A stretch of 64,000 nt of DNA. Source: Larix kaempferi (taxonomy: Eukaryota > Streptophyta > Pinopsida > Pinales > Pinaceae). The notes below the pieces were generated by a model. The model was not told the DNA's origin. It did no database searches and saw only the letters and a list, made by a program, of their open reading frames with translations. The position numbers and the translations under genes were made by a program. Below are positions 24,267 to 34,761 of the stretch, piece after piece; position 1 is the first letter of the stretch, and each line of letters opens with the position of its first letter. Location of the stretch: NCBI GenBank assembly GCA_027924585.1, contig BSBM01001923.1:1-64000 (forward strand). The letters run 5' to 3'.

Positions 24267-25231
24267 TGTTACACCCAAAATCTACTCATCATTAGATTCA
24301 GTGTATACATCCCCGAAGTCACCTGGACTAAGTACTTGCATTTGGGAGGATTTGCACTCAATCCTGCAATCTTCTGAGAGGTCGTCGCAGGTTGCACATT
24401 AGCAACAAGCGACGTTGCAGCTTGCTCCACTGCAGGGTGCGACGAGGTCTGTTAATGGGCAAAAATAGCCTATTTGAGATCCTTCTCGAAACTTACCCAT
24501 TTAGGGGCTTATCCCTGACCTCTAGGAGAGATGGTACTCGACCCCTAACTCTTTGGGAGGATCCCCTAACTCTTTGGGAGGATCCCCTATCTCTCTCCTA
24601 TCATCTCTCAACCTATCCTATCCATACCCTATCCACTTAGTCCTATATAAGTGAGGCTCACTCCCATCCCAAAGGGAGGAAGTCTATAGTAGTTGCATGC
24701 TGGTGAAATCTCTCTCTTAAGAGGAAGACTATGGTATCTACATGCTGGTGAAATCTCTCTTAAGGCACCTCTATTCACCTATTGGAGAGCTCATACTGCC
24801 TTGGAAGGACATGGCAATTGGCTTGGTCAAAGAAGGGCTACTACGTTAAGTCTTTGGTTGTAGTTCTATATCTCTATCATGTACTCTATTTACAGTAATA
24901 TAAATGCTTTCCACCAATATTGTTCTCTTGTGTAATGATATTGTGTAGTTTACCTGCTTAACTGTTTACTTAGATCGCCTATTGTATAGATGCTTTTTAC
25001 TCGTATCTCTTGTTTCTGTGTCTTTACAGGTCTTGTATCTTGGATCTGACGATCGTGGGACGTGGAGCTACATTCAAAAGAAAGGATTGCATAGTAAAAA
25101 GGTAAGACATCTAGTACTTGGTCCTTAAGTAGATCTAGGAAATGCACTTGTAGTCTGTTCTATTTGTTCTAGACTCACATTGAGCTAGGGAGATCCTGCT
25201 CGCGTCCGCTCGAGTGGATTGTCCGGTAACA
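24267..25231 (+). repeat. 3' LTR of the Tat element (965 bp)
   Basis: Partner of the 5' LTR. It is longer mainly because a 21-bp unit containing ctttgggaggatcccct is tandemly duplicated (24,547-24,588), plus 4-bp and 3-bp indels. TATA box at 24,644-24,651. Confidence 0.95.
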
Positions 25232-25308
25232 ATAGGCTCCTAGATGCCCACATTTTTGGCTTTGGGAATCAAGACAAGGAGTTATGGAATGAAGAATCCA
25301 ATGAATAA
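25232..25308 (+). pseudogene. SMG8-like coding fragment, 3' half
   Basis: Continuation of the frame broken at 169. Codons from 25,237 read L-L-D-A-H-I-F-G-F-G-N-Q-D-K and end at TAA 25,306-25,308. The same frame reopens and shows a second stop (TAG) about 120 bases later. The first copy of atagg (25,232-25,236) is the target site duplication, so only bases from 25,237 are unique. No splice donor is obvious between the recognisable motif and the stop. Confidence 0.45.
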
Positions 25309-27225
25309 GCCTTGCAGGAAGAGGGTATGGAGGAAGATGTTTTCAAGGGAAAAATAGGATCAATATGGGCTTTGACAAATAATGATAAAGAAATACAAAG
25401 TCTAACTTTCTGGCACACACAACAATAGGCAAATGCAGCAATGATCATTAACTCGGGCGATTGTAGAGATGAGTACTGCATCTGGTGGGTATCATCATGG
25501 TCCTTAAGGGTGGGCCTGCATCCATAATTAGCTGGTTCAGGATCTGGAATGGCTGTCCCTCATCCTTCATTTCCCTCAAAGGTATTCTGGACGATTCTCT
25601 GTCTCAGGTATTGCAAAGGCGAGCTGTAGAATCCTATCATTTTGTTACAGGGGAGGAGGGGTTATGATTGAGAACAACTAGCCCGTGCTGTGATGGGGTT
25701 TTCCTTAATGTTGTTGGGACTGTCTGGAGTTGGTTGATTGGGGAGGAGATTCAATGGGTGGTTCCCTGCTGATGGTGCAGGGCATATCCTCCAATACTCC
25801 AGGAACTGGCATGGCTGTGCCATTTTTAGTTCAACTTTTTTCACTTGCACAATGATCTGCATGTACATATTGCATGCTGTCATACCAGGAGAAATTCTTT
25901 CCCAAGAGCTATTAGTTGCGAAAAATTAGACCTGTTACAGTCCTCAATACTGACTTCTTACAAGTTAGCATCTTCTACAATTATCCATATCCATATATTC
26001 TAAGAAGTCTTCCCTTTTACAATATTTATGCCTAAAGTCTTGATAATCAGACAGAGGATGAGCAAACTTATCTAGCATTCTTATCATTCAGGTGATTTTA
26101 ATCAACCAGCCTGATGAAGGCACACTCTTTTGCTAGCGGTTACCACAAAACAACGTTGACTCTATACATTGTTGTTGCAAATCTTGCATCCAACTCCTCA
26201 ATCTTTGCCTAAAACCTTCTGATCTGAGTTGTCTACATCTGCAATGGCTCTGCTCCTTTTCCCTACTCTCTGTTGATACATCCTATTTTGAAGGTTGTCA
26301 AACAGTGACATGCCCAAACAGACTGTTCCACAGCATGAACACTACATATATCTTATGGAACTCTTCCCCAACTTCTAAGAGAATTGACCTTTCTTCTTCC
26401 CTCATCTTGCATGCCAATGCATAAGCATTTTTCCTGGATCTGGAGGTGTCCAGGATAATTGAATTCGAATTTGCCCTGCCATCTCACCGTTTCTCCCATA
26501 TACTTTTGTTTCCTAGAGATTCTCATGTTATGCCTTCCTTCTACAACACTTTTCACTGACCTGGGTTGTCTCTTCAATCAATTACTATAAAGGGACTCCA
26601 TTGTGCTGCACTTGCACAAAATGGCATTACTTCTTCTACTTATATCTACCAATATTTGGGCTACCAAGAATTTGTCTCTCCATCCTATCGTGCCACGTCC
26701 TATGCTAGCCATCGTCTCCATAAATGTTGCTTTCACTCCACTTCCTATTATAATTAAGGAACCTTGTCCTGTTGCTTGCTTATGGTCCGGATTTCCTTAC
26801 AAAACCTCTTTTTAATGGTGAAAAATGCCCAGGATTCATCAAACAGTGCCTAGAATTAAGATGACTAAGTTTTACTTCTTATAACACTACTTTGATGTTG
26901 TTGTTGATGACTTAGACTGCTGAGAACTAGTGTTAGGCTCCTCTCATGCTTGAGACAACTCTCTAAAGTTTCCCTCTCAACCACCACTGGGACAAGGTCA
27001 ACCCTTCTAAAGAGTGGACAACCATACAAAATGGGTGGTAACAGGTTCAATGATTAATTCAGTGTATTTGGAGGTCAAAGTGGCTAAACTGGCCAGTTCT
27101 GGTTCCAGTTTGGTCAGTTTTAAAACATTGAATAAAACAAGGACAAAAACCAATACTAAGTGCTCTGGTTTTCCCTAGGATGCAAAATTGCCCTCCTTTG
27201 GGATTTTAATTTTTAACGGCCTCTC

Positions 27226-27594
27226 GGAATACATACATGACAAGAATTCCCTTAGTGTGCTGTTTGGTTTCCTTGTGGGTTGTTCAATCTACTTCTGGGG
27301 TAGACAATCCAGGTTAAAGGCTCTAGCTGTTTGGTTTCCTTGTGGGTGGTTCAATCTAATTCTAGGGTAGACAATCCACGTTAAAGGCTCTATGATGGCA
27401 GATTACAAGTTAGATGGTGCTTGGTAATGAAAGCTAGATGGGAATACATACATGACAAGAATTCCCTTGGCGTGCTGTTTGGTCTCCTTGTGGGTGGTTC
27501 AATCTACTTCTAGGGCTATACATTCCACATTAAAGGATCTATGATGGCAGATTACAAGTCAGATGATTCTTAGTAATGAAATCTATATGGGAAC
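27226..27594 (+). repeat. Imperfect tandem repeats with a nested shorter unit
   Basis: The block starting gaatacatacatgacaag occurs at about 27,226 and 27,438 (unit about 212 bp). Inside the first copy, the phrase ctgtttggtttccttgtggg recurs at about 27,260 and 27,328, so a shorter unit of about 68 bp was duplicated first. Confidence 0.8.
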
Positions 27595-27850
27595 ATGTTA
27601 GTTTTAATGTTTATTTTTTATATTTAAAAAAATGTCTTATATTAACATTGAGAGAATATCTTAGTTCAACATTAAGTCGGTCACATTACCTATCCTATAC
27701 ACTTGATTGAACCATGTACAACTTTCTTGAAGTTGGTCTCATGATTAATATTTGGTTCTTCTGGTGGTCCAAGTGACTCATAGGGTGCTACAAGCCGTTC
27801 CAAGGTTGAATTATGTGCCCTATATGTTTTGTTGGTTGGGGAAAAGCCTT

Positions 27851-28031
27851 CTTTTTTAATCCATGGGGGCTATGAACCCCAACTCCACATTATCGCAGTT
27901 CCACTTTAACATGGGGAGCCATCAAACTTGGTCAAAACACACATTGTTCTAAGGCTCTATGCCTGCTGGAATTTGAACCTGGCTCATTGCCATGGCGATT
28001 CCCCATCTCAACCACTATACCACCTCCTGGT
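27851..28031 (-). mobile_element. tRNA-derived SINE, minus strand
   Basis: Read on the minus strand, a head with ggtggtatagtggttgagat (A-box-like) is followed about 35 bases later by the B box GGTTCAAATTCC. The body then ends in an A-rich tail (attaaaaaag) near 27,855. Spacing and order fit a polymerase III SINE. Flanking duplications were not clear. Confidence 0.6.
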
Positions 28032-28745
28032 GGATTGAATGTTATGCCCTATCACATTTTTTTCTTGGTTTCCTTTATTTGAATTCCATTTTAGCCGTCC
28101 TCATGTGATTTGTAGTGCAAGTATGGAAAAAAAAAATTGTAGATGTAAAATGCACAAGCAAAGGGGGAAGTTGTGGCAATATCTAAAACATATCAGATCA
28201 CTCCAGTCTTGGAAAGCATTAAACTGCATTGTCATTATATACATAAGGATATCTACAATATGTCAATAAAATTCCAATGAAGATGAAGATGAAAACTGGG
28301 ATGCATGTTACTCCCTAGTTCAATACAAGGGAAACTCTGTATATCCCCTGGGCATATAAGTTTCATTTTTATTGGCTTCAGAATGAGCTTGTTACCAATA
28401 CCATATCTCCTTGCAATTGCATATGCTGATCCAGAGAATTTTCTTGTCTAAATCATTAGAAGTTGATGGTTGTTAATTGTAATGCAGACTCTATTTGATT
28501 TTCTATCCACTCCTATTCTACCTTCTTGATTTTCATTTCGTGCTTTGAAAGTTTGATGTCATCAAAATAATAGTTGCAGAATATCTATATTGGGAAAATG
28601 AAATGAACATATATTTCATGGAAGTGAACACATATTTTTTGTTGATATAAACATATTTAATTGTTGGGACACTTTTTTTTATATAGTTTCTGTTATATTT
28701 GCTCTTCTAAAATCTTGCTAAGCTAATGGTGTTTTCGCATCACAG

Positions 28746-28823
28746 GTTTATTCACCTCAATTAGATTCTCCACCTCCTATGTGGGTTCACTTTGCACATG
28801 GATTACTTTTATTTTTATATCAG
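28746..28823 (+). CDS. AAPT1: Internal exon of aminoalcohol phosphotransferase (choline/ethanolamine phosphotransferase)
   Basis: A 78-bp exon bounded by ...cgcatcacag and GTTTGTTTTTG, with phase 0 at both ends. It encodes 26 residues starting V-Y-S-P-Q-L-D-S-P-P-P and ending A-H-G-L-L-L-F-L-Y-Q. From memory this is nearly identical to the corresponding exon of plant AAPT1, immediately before the exon with the CDP-alcohol phosphotransferase motif. The enzyme transfers phosphocholine or phosphoethanolamine from CDP-alcohol to diacylglycerol in the ER membrane (Kennedy pathway). Neighbouring exons (N-M-I-T-L upstream; T-F-D-A-V-D-G-K downstream) were looked for and not found. The gene therefore has very long introns, continues outside the window, or this is an isolated fragment. 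The lack of any lesion favours a real exon. Confidence 0.8.
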
Positions 28824-30200
28824 GTTTGTTTTTGTTGTCTAGTAGGTCTTTGTTGTATCTAGTAGGTCTATCATTTGTGAATATATTTGATGATGTGCAA
28901 ATGTAAGAATTGTTGGTGATTAAATGATTTTAGACTCTGATTATGTTAGAAATATACGATTCAATCCTGACATGGACCAATATTTATCATATATAAATAG
29001 ACCTTCCAAAACTGCAAGTGACTGAAATATGCAAGAATACGACTGTTTTCTATGGGTCATCATAAAAATACCTTTCTATCTAGACATTGCATTAGTTTTC
29101 TCATAATTTACCACTGATAATGTTGCAGATAAACTGAAAATTAATAATATAAATACTACAACAGAGAGATTTGTGAGGGCTTAGAAAAGATAAGGCCACT
29201 TCCTTTGACATGAAATGGAAGCCAAGACTATCAATGTAGATATTAAGGATGCTTTTTTGATGATTGGTCTTCATCTATAGGGTGGAAAAGTGGCAGCATT
29301 GGGCTAGTTTTTGTCTCTCCCAGGGATGCTTTAACTATAATTAACTATCCATTGAACTACTCACCTTTTCATTCAAATTTCAGCCATCCATGGTTGGACT
29401 TCATATTTTATAATGACAATACTGAGCTGCCACATTGTAGCTTATTAATATTAACCTATTTCTAAACATGCTTTCTAATGTCATCCACTGGTCTATCCAT
29501 TTCTAGTGTAAACTTCGCTATCTATACAAGGTTGCATAATTACATATATGCATTTGTCCTTTTCAAATTCTATTCATTCATAATTCATAAGATGTAAGTG
29601 AATACTCAGAATGAGATGGTGGTTGTAACAAGTTTTAAATTTCCACTTTCAAGCTTGACCTCAATGGAAACATAGTCACCTATATTCCTATGGAAAACAT
29701 TTGTTTTTATTCATTATTGCACAAGCCTATAGTCATGACACTTCAAGGAAAAATCCCTAATAAAAGGGTTGTCAACCACCAACTCTCCTAACTTCTGCCT
29801 GTCCCATCCCCTGAAGATTGTGGGGTCTCTCTAGTCAACCCTAAAGCTTGCCTCCCTATCCTGTTGTCACCCCATTCCTGAATCTTGGTGAACCATAGAT
29901 TGAGGCATTTTGCAAATTTAGTGGGTCATGCTCACTGATATTCAACAATTTGTGAATTTGGGTTCCATGTATGAACTTGGCGTGGGTTATTGTTATGTAT
30001 ATAAAATAACATTGTCAATATGTGTGTGTGTGTGTACTATAGGCTTAGGTTTACATGAATGGTCACCACAAGGGTTATAAATTCAACGTCACTCTTCATT
30101 GTAAAACATTATTCATTATTTTATAGATTTTTATGGTGATGATATGATCTTGAGATGTCCTTCCTGATTCTAGTTCACTATTATTTTTAGTTATATTAGT
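28824..30200 (+). other. Probable AAPT intron sequence
   Basis: AT-rich, no coding sequence recognised. A (TG)n microsatellite of about seven to eight units lies near 30,022-30,037. It begins with a normal splice-donor GT at 28,824. Confidence 0.4.
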
Positions 30201-31987
30201 AACTGGTTTGCAAGTGCAGTCCAGATTCCAAACATTGTAAACCTTTGTCGATTAAGGAATGCCTGCCTTTTGGAACTACCTTGTTTGATGTAGTTTGATT
30301 ATGCTTTTTGTTTTGTTGTTTTTTATCTCTGTTATTGTTTTTTGCTTAGGAAAAAAATATTTATATTTATATCAGACCATCAAGTAACAGTCCAGTACAT
30401 ACATACATTCCATTCGGTTGAAAAAAACAGTCCAGTACATACATTTGTCCATGGTGATTTTGATTCAGGTTGTATATGTGCCTAGGATTTTTCCTACAGA
30501 TTATAGATTCCATTTTCCCACCCTCAGAATTACAGAACTTCTCATATTCTAAAACATAAGTTCCATGCCAAACAAAAACATTTGAAGTAGGGTGGAAGCT
30601 TGGTTTTGTGCCCAGATCTTTTTATAGACTTTGGCACTAGATTCATCATCATAAAAACTATTAGTTAATAAAAAGAGCATACATTTGACCATGCAATGAA
30701 CCACACTCCATGCAAGCTACAGTAGATAATACTTGTGCTCATTTTGTTGATGGAGGTGCAACATCTCTCAGCCCCTTTGGTTATCAGCCAACATACCTAG
30801 AAGTTGACTATTCCTAATAGCCCTAATGGCCCATTAGGTTTTCTAGGGTCCAAGATCCTCATGTGTCTGGTGCAACACTGGCCTATCCATGCCACATAGA
30901 GCCATTGATTAATTCCTATAATGATCCACAAATATATGTTTGATTTTGTTGATAGTGTCATCTACTTTCCCCCAAGATCATCAAGCCCCCGAGTCTCTGA
31001 ATGGGGCTACAAACGTTTGACCATACAATGAACCACACTCCATGCAAGCTATAGTAGATAATACTTGTGCTCATTTTGCTGATGGAGGTGCAACATCTCT
31101 CAACTCCTTTGGTTTTCAGGAAGCACACCCAGAAGTTGACTATTCTTGATATCCCATTAGGTTTTCTGGGGTCCAATATCCTCACGTGTCTGGTGCAACA
31201 CTGGCTTGTCTATGCCACATAGAGCCATTGATTAAAGCCTGTAATGATCCACAAATATATGTTTGAGGTTGTTGATCATGCCATATATTTTCCCCGAAGA
31301 TCATCAAGCTCCCAATTGTGTCATCTATTTTGTTGTCATCTATGTTCTTATATCCTTGTCAATTCAATGGTCCATACATTTATGTCACCAATTTTCCCAT
31401 CTAGTTTAAACCTAACTAGATCAGACTATAGTTCAAAACTTCAAATTTCAGCGGCTTTGTTTGCTAACATATCGGTAATTGTGTAGAGGCTTATTTATGT
31501 TGCTAGATTGTTGATCCGGTTTAATATATTTTAGATGAATCAATCCTTATCGGATTCTCTTTCATTCAAACTGACAATGACAATTTTAAATATGCTTCGA
31601 TTTCTATTAAGTTGAGATTATTTGACCTGCAAAATTTAATCCCCTTGACCAGTGCAATCATTTCTGCTTGGTTGTTTGTTATAGCTTCCCATTGAATTTA
31701 AGATAAATGAAAATAATTTGGCCTTCATTATTTCTGATGACACGACCACTACAAGATTCACCTAGATTTCCCTTTGGACCACCATACCTCTTTGACACGG
31801 GTGTGTTCCAAGGAGTCTCTGTTGTTTGATTTTTCCCTAAGCGTTATCTAGTTATGGAATACTAGAATTGGATCTTCAACCAAAAAGAGAGGATATTATG
31901 TTCAGAAGGAGAAAGAGGTTCTGGGATATCTTTGCATATTTTCTTGTGTGATTCTAAAATAGTCCTCCATGATCTAGCCCAAATTTC
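30200..31987 (-). pseudogene. LINE remnant: RNase H domain and duplicated 3' UTR
   Basis: Minus strand, 5' to 3' toward lower coordinates. From about 31,800 down it encodes a degenerate LINE-type RNase H: G-R-V-I-R-N-N-E-G-Q-I-I, then (after a frameshift) I-T-N-N-Q-A-E-M-I-A-L-V-K-G at about 31,690-31,645, and a C-terminal D-M-L-A-N-K-A-A-E near 31,470. The retained Glu in N-Q-A-E is catalytic in the family; the first Asp is lost. Below 31,400 is 3' UTR-like DNA containing a tandem duplication. The upstream part of the same LINE appears beyond the Copia insertion at 42,609-43,120. Confidence 0.6.
30683..31313 (-). repeat. Tandem duplication of ~330 bp (LINE 3' UTR)
   Basis: Two copies starting near gaccat-caatgaaccacactcc (30,687 and 31,019), about 90% identical by eye. 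A diverged third copy is at about 57,035-57,380. Confidence 0.8.
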
Positions 31988-32712
31988 TGTAAAATTAGTC
32001 ACAGCAGATCTAATGAACAAGTAAATCAATCACAACAAATGAATATAGAAAATATGGTGTAAAACTGTGCAAAACATGCAGCAGTGCTCAATATCCCAGT
32101 AAGGGTGAATGATTACAATAGAATACAGTAACAATGACTGAGCAATTCGAATTGCCTAAGGAGGTCATTCGAATCACTGAATGGAGTAACTTGACTCCAA
32201 CTAGGAGTCCTCATCATCAATCGGTGGTGGTCATCAATGCACAAGAACCAGTCATCCAGGTGTCAAACTGAGTCTAATTGAGTGTAACATGTGTAACTGA
32301 AGTGTGTAGCACTGATATAGGGAAGTGGGCTCATTGGAGGGCACATGGGAGGCTAACTGAAGTTAGAACAAGTCATCTAGTCAATCTGGAGGTCCAACGG
32401 AAGTGAAACAGTCAGTCGGGAGTGAAACTAGCCTCAAATCAGGGAGAATTGGAGCTAACTGAGTGTAACTGAAGTGGAACTGCAGTGGTAGGTGAAGAAG
32501 TGCGCCCTTCTCTGGCAGTAGGTGAGAAGTGGGTGCCTTCCTGACTAGGAGGGCTAAAACTCTGAAGTAAGTGGCTCCCGGGTGCTAGAATAAGGTGGCT
32601 AAGGTGTTGGAGGCATCAACCTGGTGACTGGAATGCATGCAAACCCTAGAATTTGCATGCAAACCCTAATTGCATGCAAGATCTTGAAAAAGATGATGTG
32701 GATATCCGAACA
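31988..32712 (-). repeat. 3' LTR of the Copia element (725 bp)
   Basis: Matches 41,859-42,608 with about 14 substitutions and three indels by eye. Confidence 0.93.
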
Positions 32713-32889
32713 CCCCCCCTCAAGCTAGACTATGATGTGCAAAAGAAAATAATGTGGGGCCCTGGTAACTAAGACCAAAGGTCACCCCAATACAATAATC
32801 CAAAAAAATGTTGAAAATAAACTAAGTGAGGAAAGAGGGAAAACCCAGTGGGAAGAAAGCCCCCCCTCAAGCTAAAGCATAATAATGGA

Positions 32890-34761
32890 TCAATCTGTCT
32901 CCACCATGATGGAAATCACCCCCAACAGTGAACGGAGGTAAGAGAACTTCTTCTCAGTGAAGCTCTTGGTGAAGATGTCTGCAATTTGCTCATCAGTAGG
33001 GCAATATTGCAGAATGATGGTGCGATCATGCACAAACTGTCGAATGTAATGCATATGAATCTCAATGTGTTTGGTCCTCTGCCACTGAACTGGAACTGTG
33101 GAGATCTTGATAGCACTTTGATTGTCACAAAATAGGACAGTCGAAGTAGTGCCACCAAAACCAAACTCGGAAAGAATACCCTGCAACCAAACTGCCTGAA
33201 TGCAGGCATTGACTGCCCCTCGATACTCTGCCTCTGCTGAAGAAAGTGCAATGGCTGCTTTCTTTTTGCTGGACCAACAAATAGCACCATGACCAATCAT
33301 GAAAACATAACCGGAAGTGGACTTCCGATCAATGCTATCACCTGCCCAATTTGAATCAGTAAAACCAATGAAATCAAGCTCACAATCTGCAACATAATGT
33401 ATGCCAAACTGTCTCGTACCTTGCACATACTGCAAGATCCACTTGGCTGCTCGCCAATGAAGCTCATGTTGCTGCTGCATATACCTTGACACAGCACTCA
33501 CGGCATATGAAATATCATGCCTTGATTGTGTCAAATAAAGTAGTGAACCAATCAACTATCGATACATACTGCAATTTGCAAGCGGTGTAGAATCTCCCTC
33601 CTCAAGACTGATTCCTGAGAGGAATGGGAATGGGGCTGCCTTACATTCAGCCATATTAAACTTCAATAATAGGTCAGAAGCATATTTTTGCTGAGATATA
33701 GTGATCCCATCAAAATTTTGAGCTATCTCCAAGCCCAAAAAGTGACTCAGCAAGCCCAAATCGCTCATGTCAAAAGCTAGATTTAAGGCAGTTTTTAGCT
33801 TGTTTATTGAAGTAAGAGTGCTACCAGTAATGAGAAGATCAACAACATAAAGTACAATAACCAACAAATTACCTTTAACTCACTGAAGATACACATTCGG
33901 ATCAGATTTGCATCTTTGGAAATTCTGAGAAAGAAGGAAGGAGTCCATCTTTGCATACCAAGCTCTTGGGGCCTATTTTAACCCATACAAAGATTTCTTC
34001 AATCTGCAAACTAATGATGGATCTGATGTGTAGCCCTCTGGCTGCTGCATATATCCCTCTTCAGCAAGGTCTCCATGTAGAAATGCACTCTTCACATCCA
34101 TGTGGTGCACTTCCCAGTGCTTGGATGTGGAAATAGCCAAAACAAGGCTGATGGAATCCATCTTTGCAACCAGTGCAAAGGTCTCAGTGTAGTCCACTCC
34201 TTGGACTTGGGAGAAACCTTTTGCCACCAACCTTGCTTTGTATTTGCTGATAGAGCCATCAGCAGCAACTTTCGTGTGGTAGACCCATTTACACTTTACT
34301 AATTTTCTTCTAGGTGGAAGAGAAACTAGCTCCCATGTGTTGTTCTTTTGAAGAGAACTGTATTCTTCATCCATGGCATTTTTCCATCTCGGATCTCGGT
34401 GGGAATAATAGTATGATGTGGGATCTGAACCAGCCATCAAATAAAAAATCTTAGGAAGTAATGGATCAGCAATAGAAAGATCCATACCTGCTCTTTGAAA
34501 GTCTGCTCTTGTTCGTCTCGGATCAGTAGGATTTCCAAGGTTCGAACCAGTAGATTGAAGAGTGTTTTGGGCCCACTTTGGTAACCGAGGAGGATCATAA
34601 TGGTCGGATTCCAAACCTAATATGTCATGATCATCATATGCTGCTAAAATATCAAAAATATCAGAACTCATACCTTCATTATCGTTGCACGGATCTTCTT
34701 ATGGTGAAGGTGGTGAATCGGTAGTCTCTTCCTCGACTAGTTGCAATTCTTGAAGCGGTTC
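32890..34761 (-). pseudogene. Copia reverse transcriptase and RNase H part of the polyprotein
   Basis: Continues the integrase frame after the nested LTR. RT starts around 34,370 (W-K-N-A-M-D-E-E) with Y-K-A-R-L-V-A-K-G and M-D-V-K-S-A-F-L-H-G. The catalytic Y-V-D-D reads Y-V-V-D because 33,841-33,843 encodes Val, so the enzyme is dead independently of stops. RNase H (W-A-G-D ... S-S-A-E-A-E-Y ... C-D-N-Q-S-A) runs to the end at 32,890. Stops: one just upstream of 34,671, TAG about 33,973, TGA about 33,868-33,870 and TAG about 33,556. Most fit C-to-T change at CAG or CGA codons. Confidence 0.88.

Larger units (their letters stand above)
170..25231 (+). mobile_element. Complete 25 kb Tat-lineage Ty3/Gypsy LTR retrotransposon
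   Basis: Both LTRs begin TGTTACACC and end GTAACA and are bounded by the perfect 5-bp duplication atagg (165-169; 25,232-25,236), which fixes both ends. Inside are a PBS four bases after the 5' LTR, a G-run PPT just before the 3' LTR, and the domain order gag-PR-RT-RNaseH-INT, then a separate archaeal-type RNase H. INT downstream of RT defines Ty3/Gypsy. A second RNase H, a large size and an antisense ORF are typical of Tat/Ogre-type elements. At 25,062 bp it is at the top of the known size range. Part of the bulk is secondary: a solo LTR and SINE-like DNA lie in the 3' third. All protein genes carry nonsense or frameshift lesions, so this copy is defective. Confidence 0.95.
25309..28745 (+). 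other. Host intergenic or intronic DNA upstream of the AAPT exon
   Basis: No supported complete gene. It contains a local tandem repeat (27,226-27,594) and a SINE (27,851-28,031). A minus-strand open stretch at 26,353-26,577 was not recognised. If the AAPT gene is intact, part of this is intron. Confidence 0.4.

Noticed and set aside
26353-26577. 74-codon minus-strand frame with neighbouring open text
   Set aside because: Looks coding-like but could not be matched to any family; adjacent stops and no splice logic.
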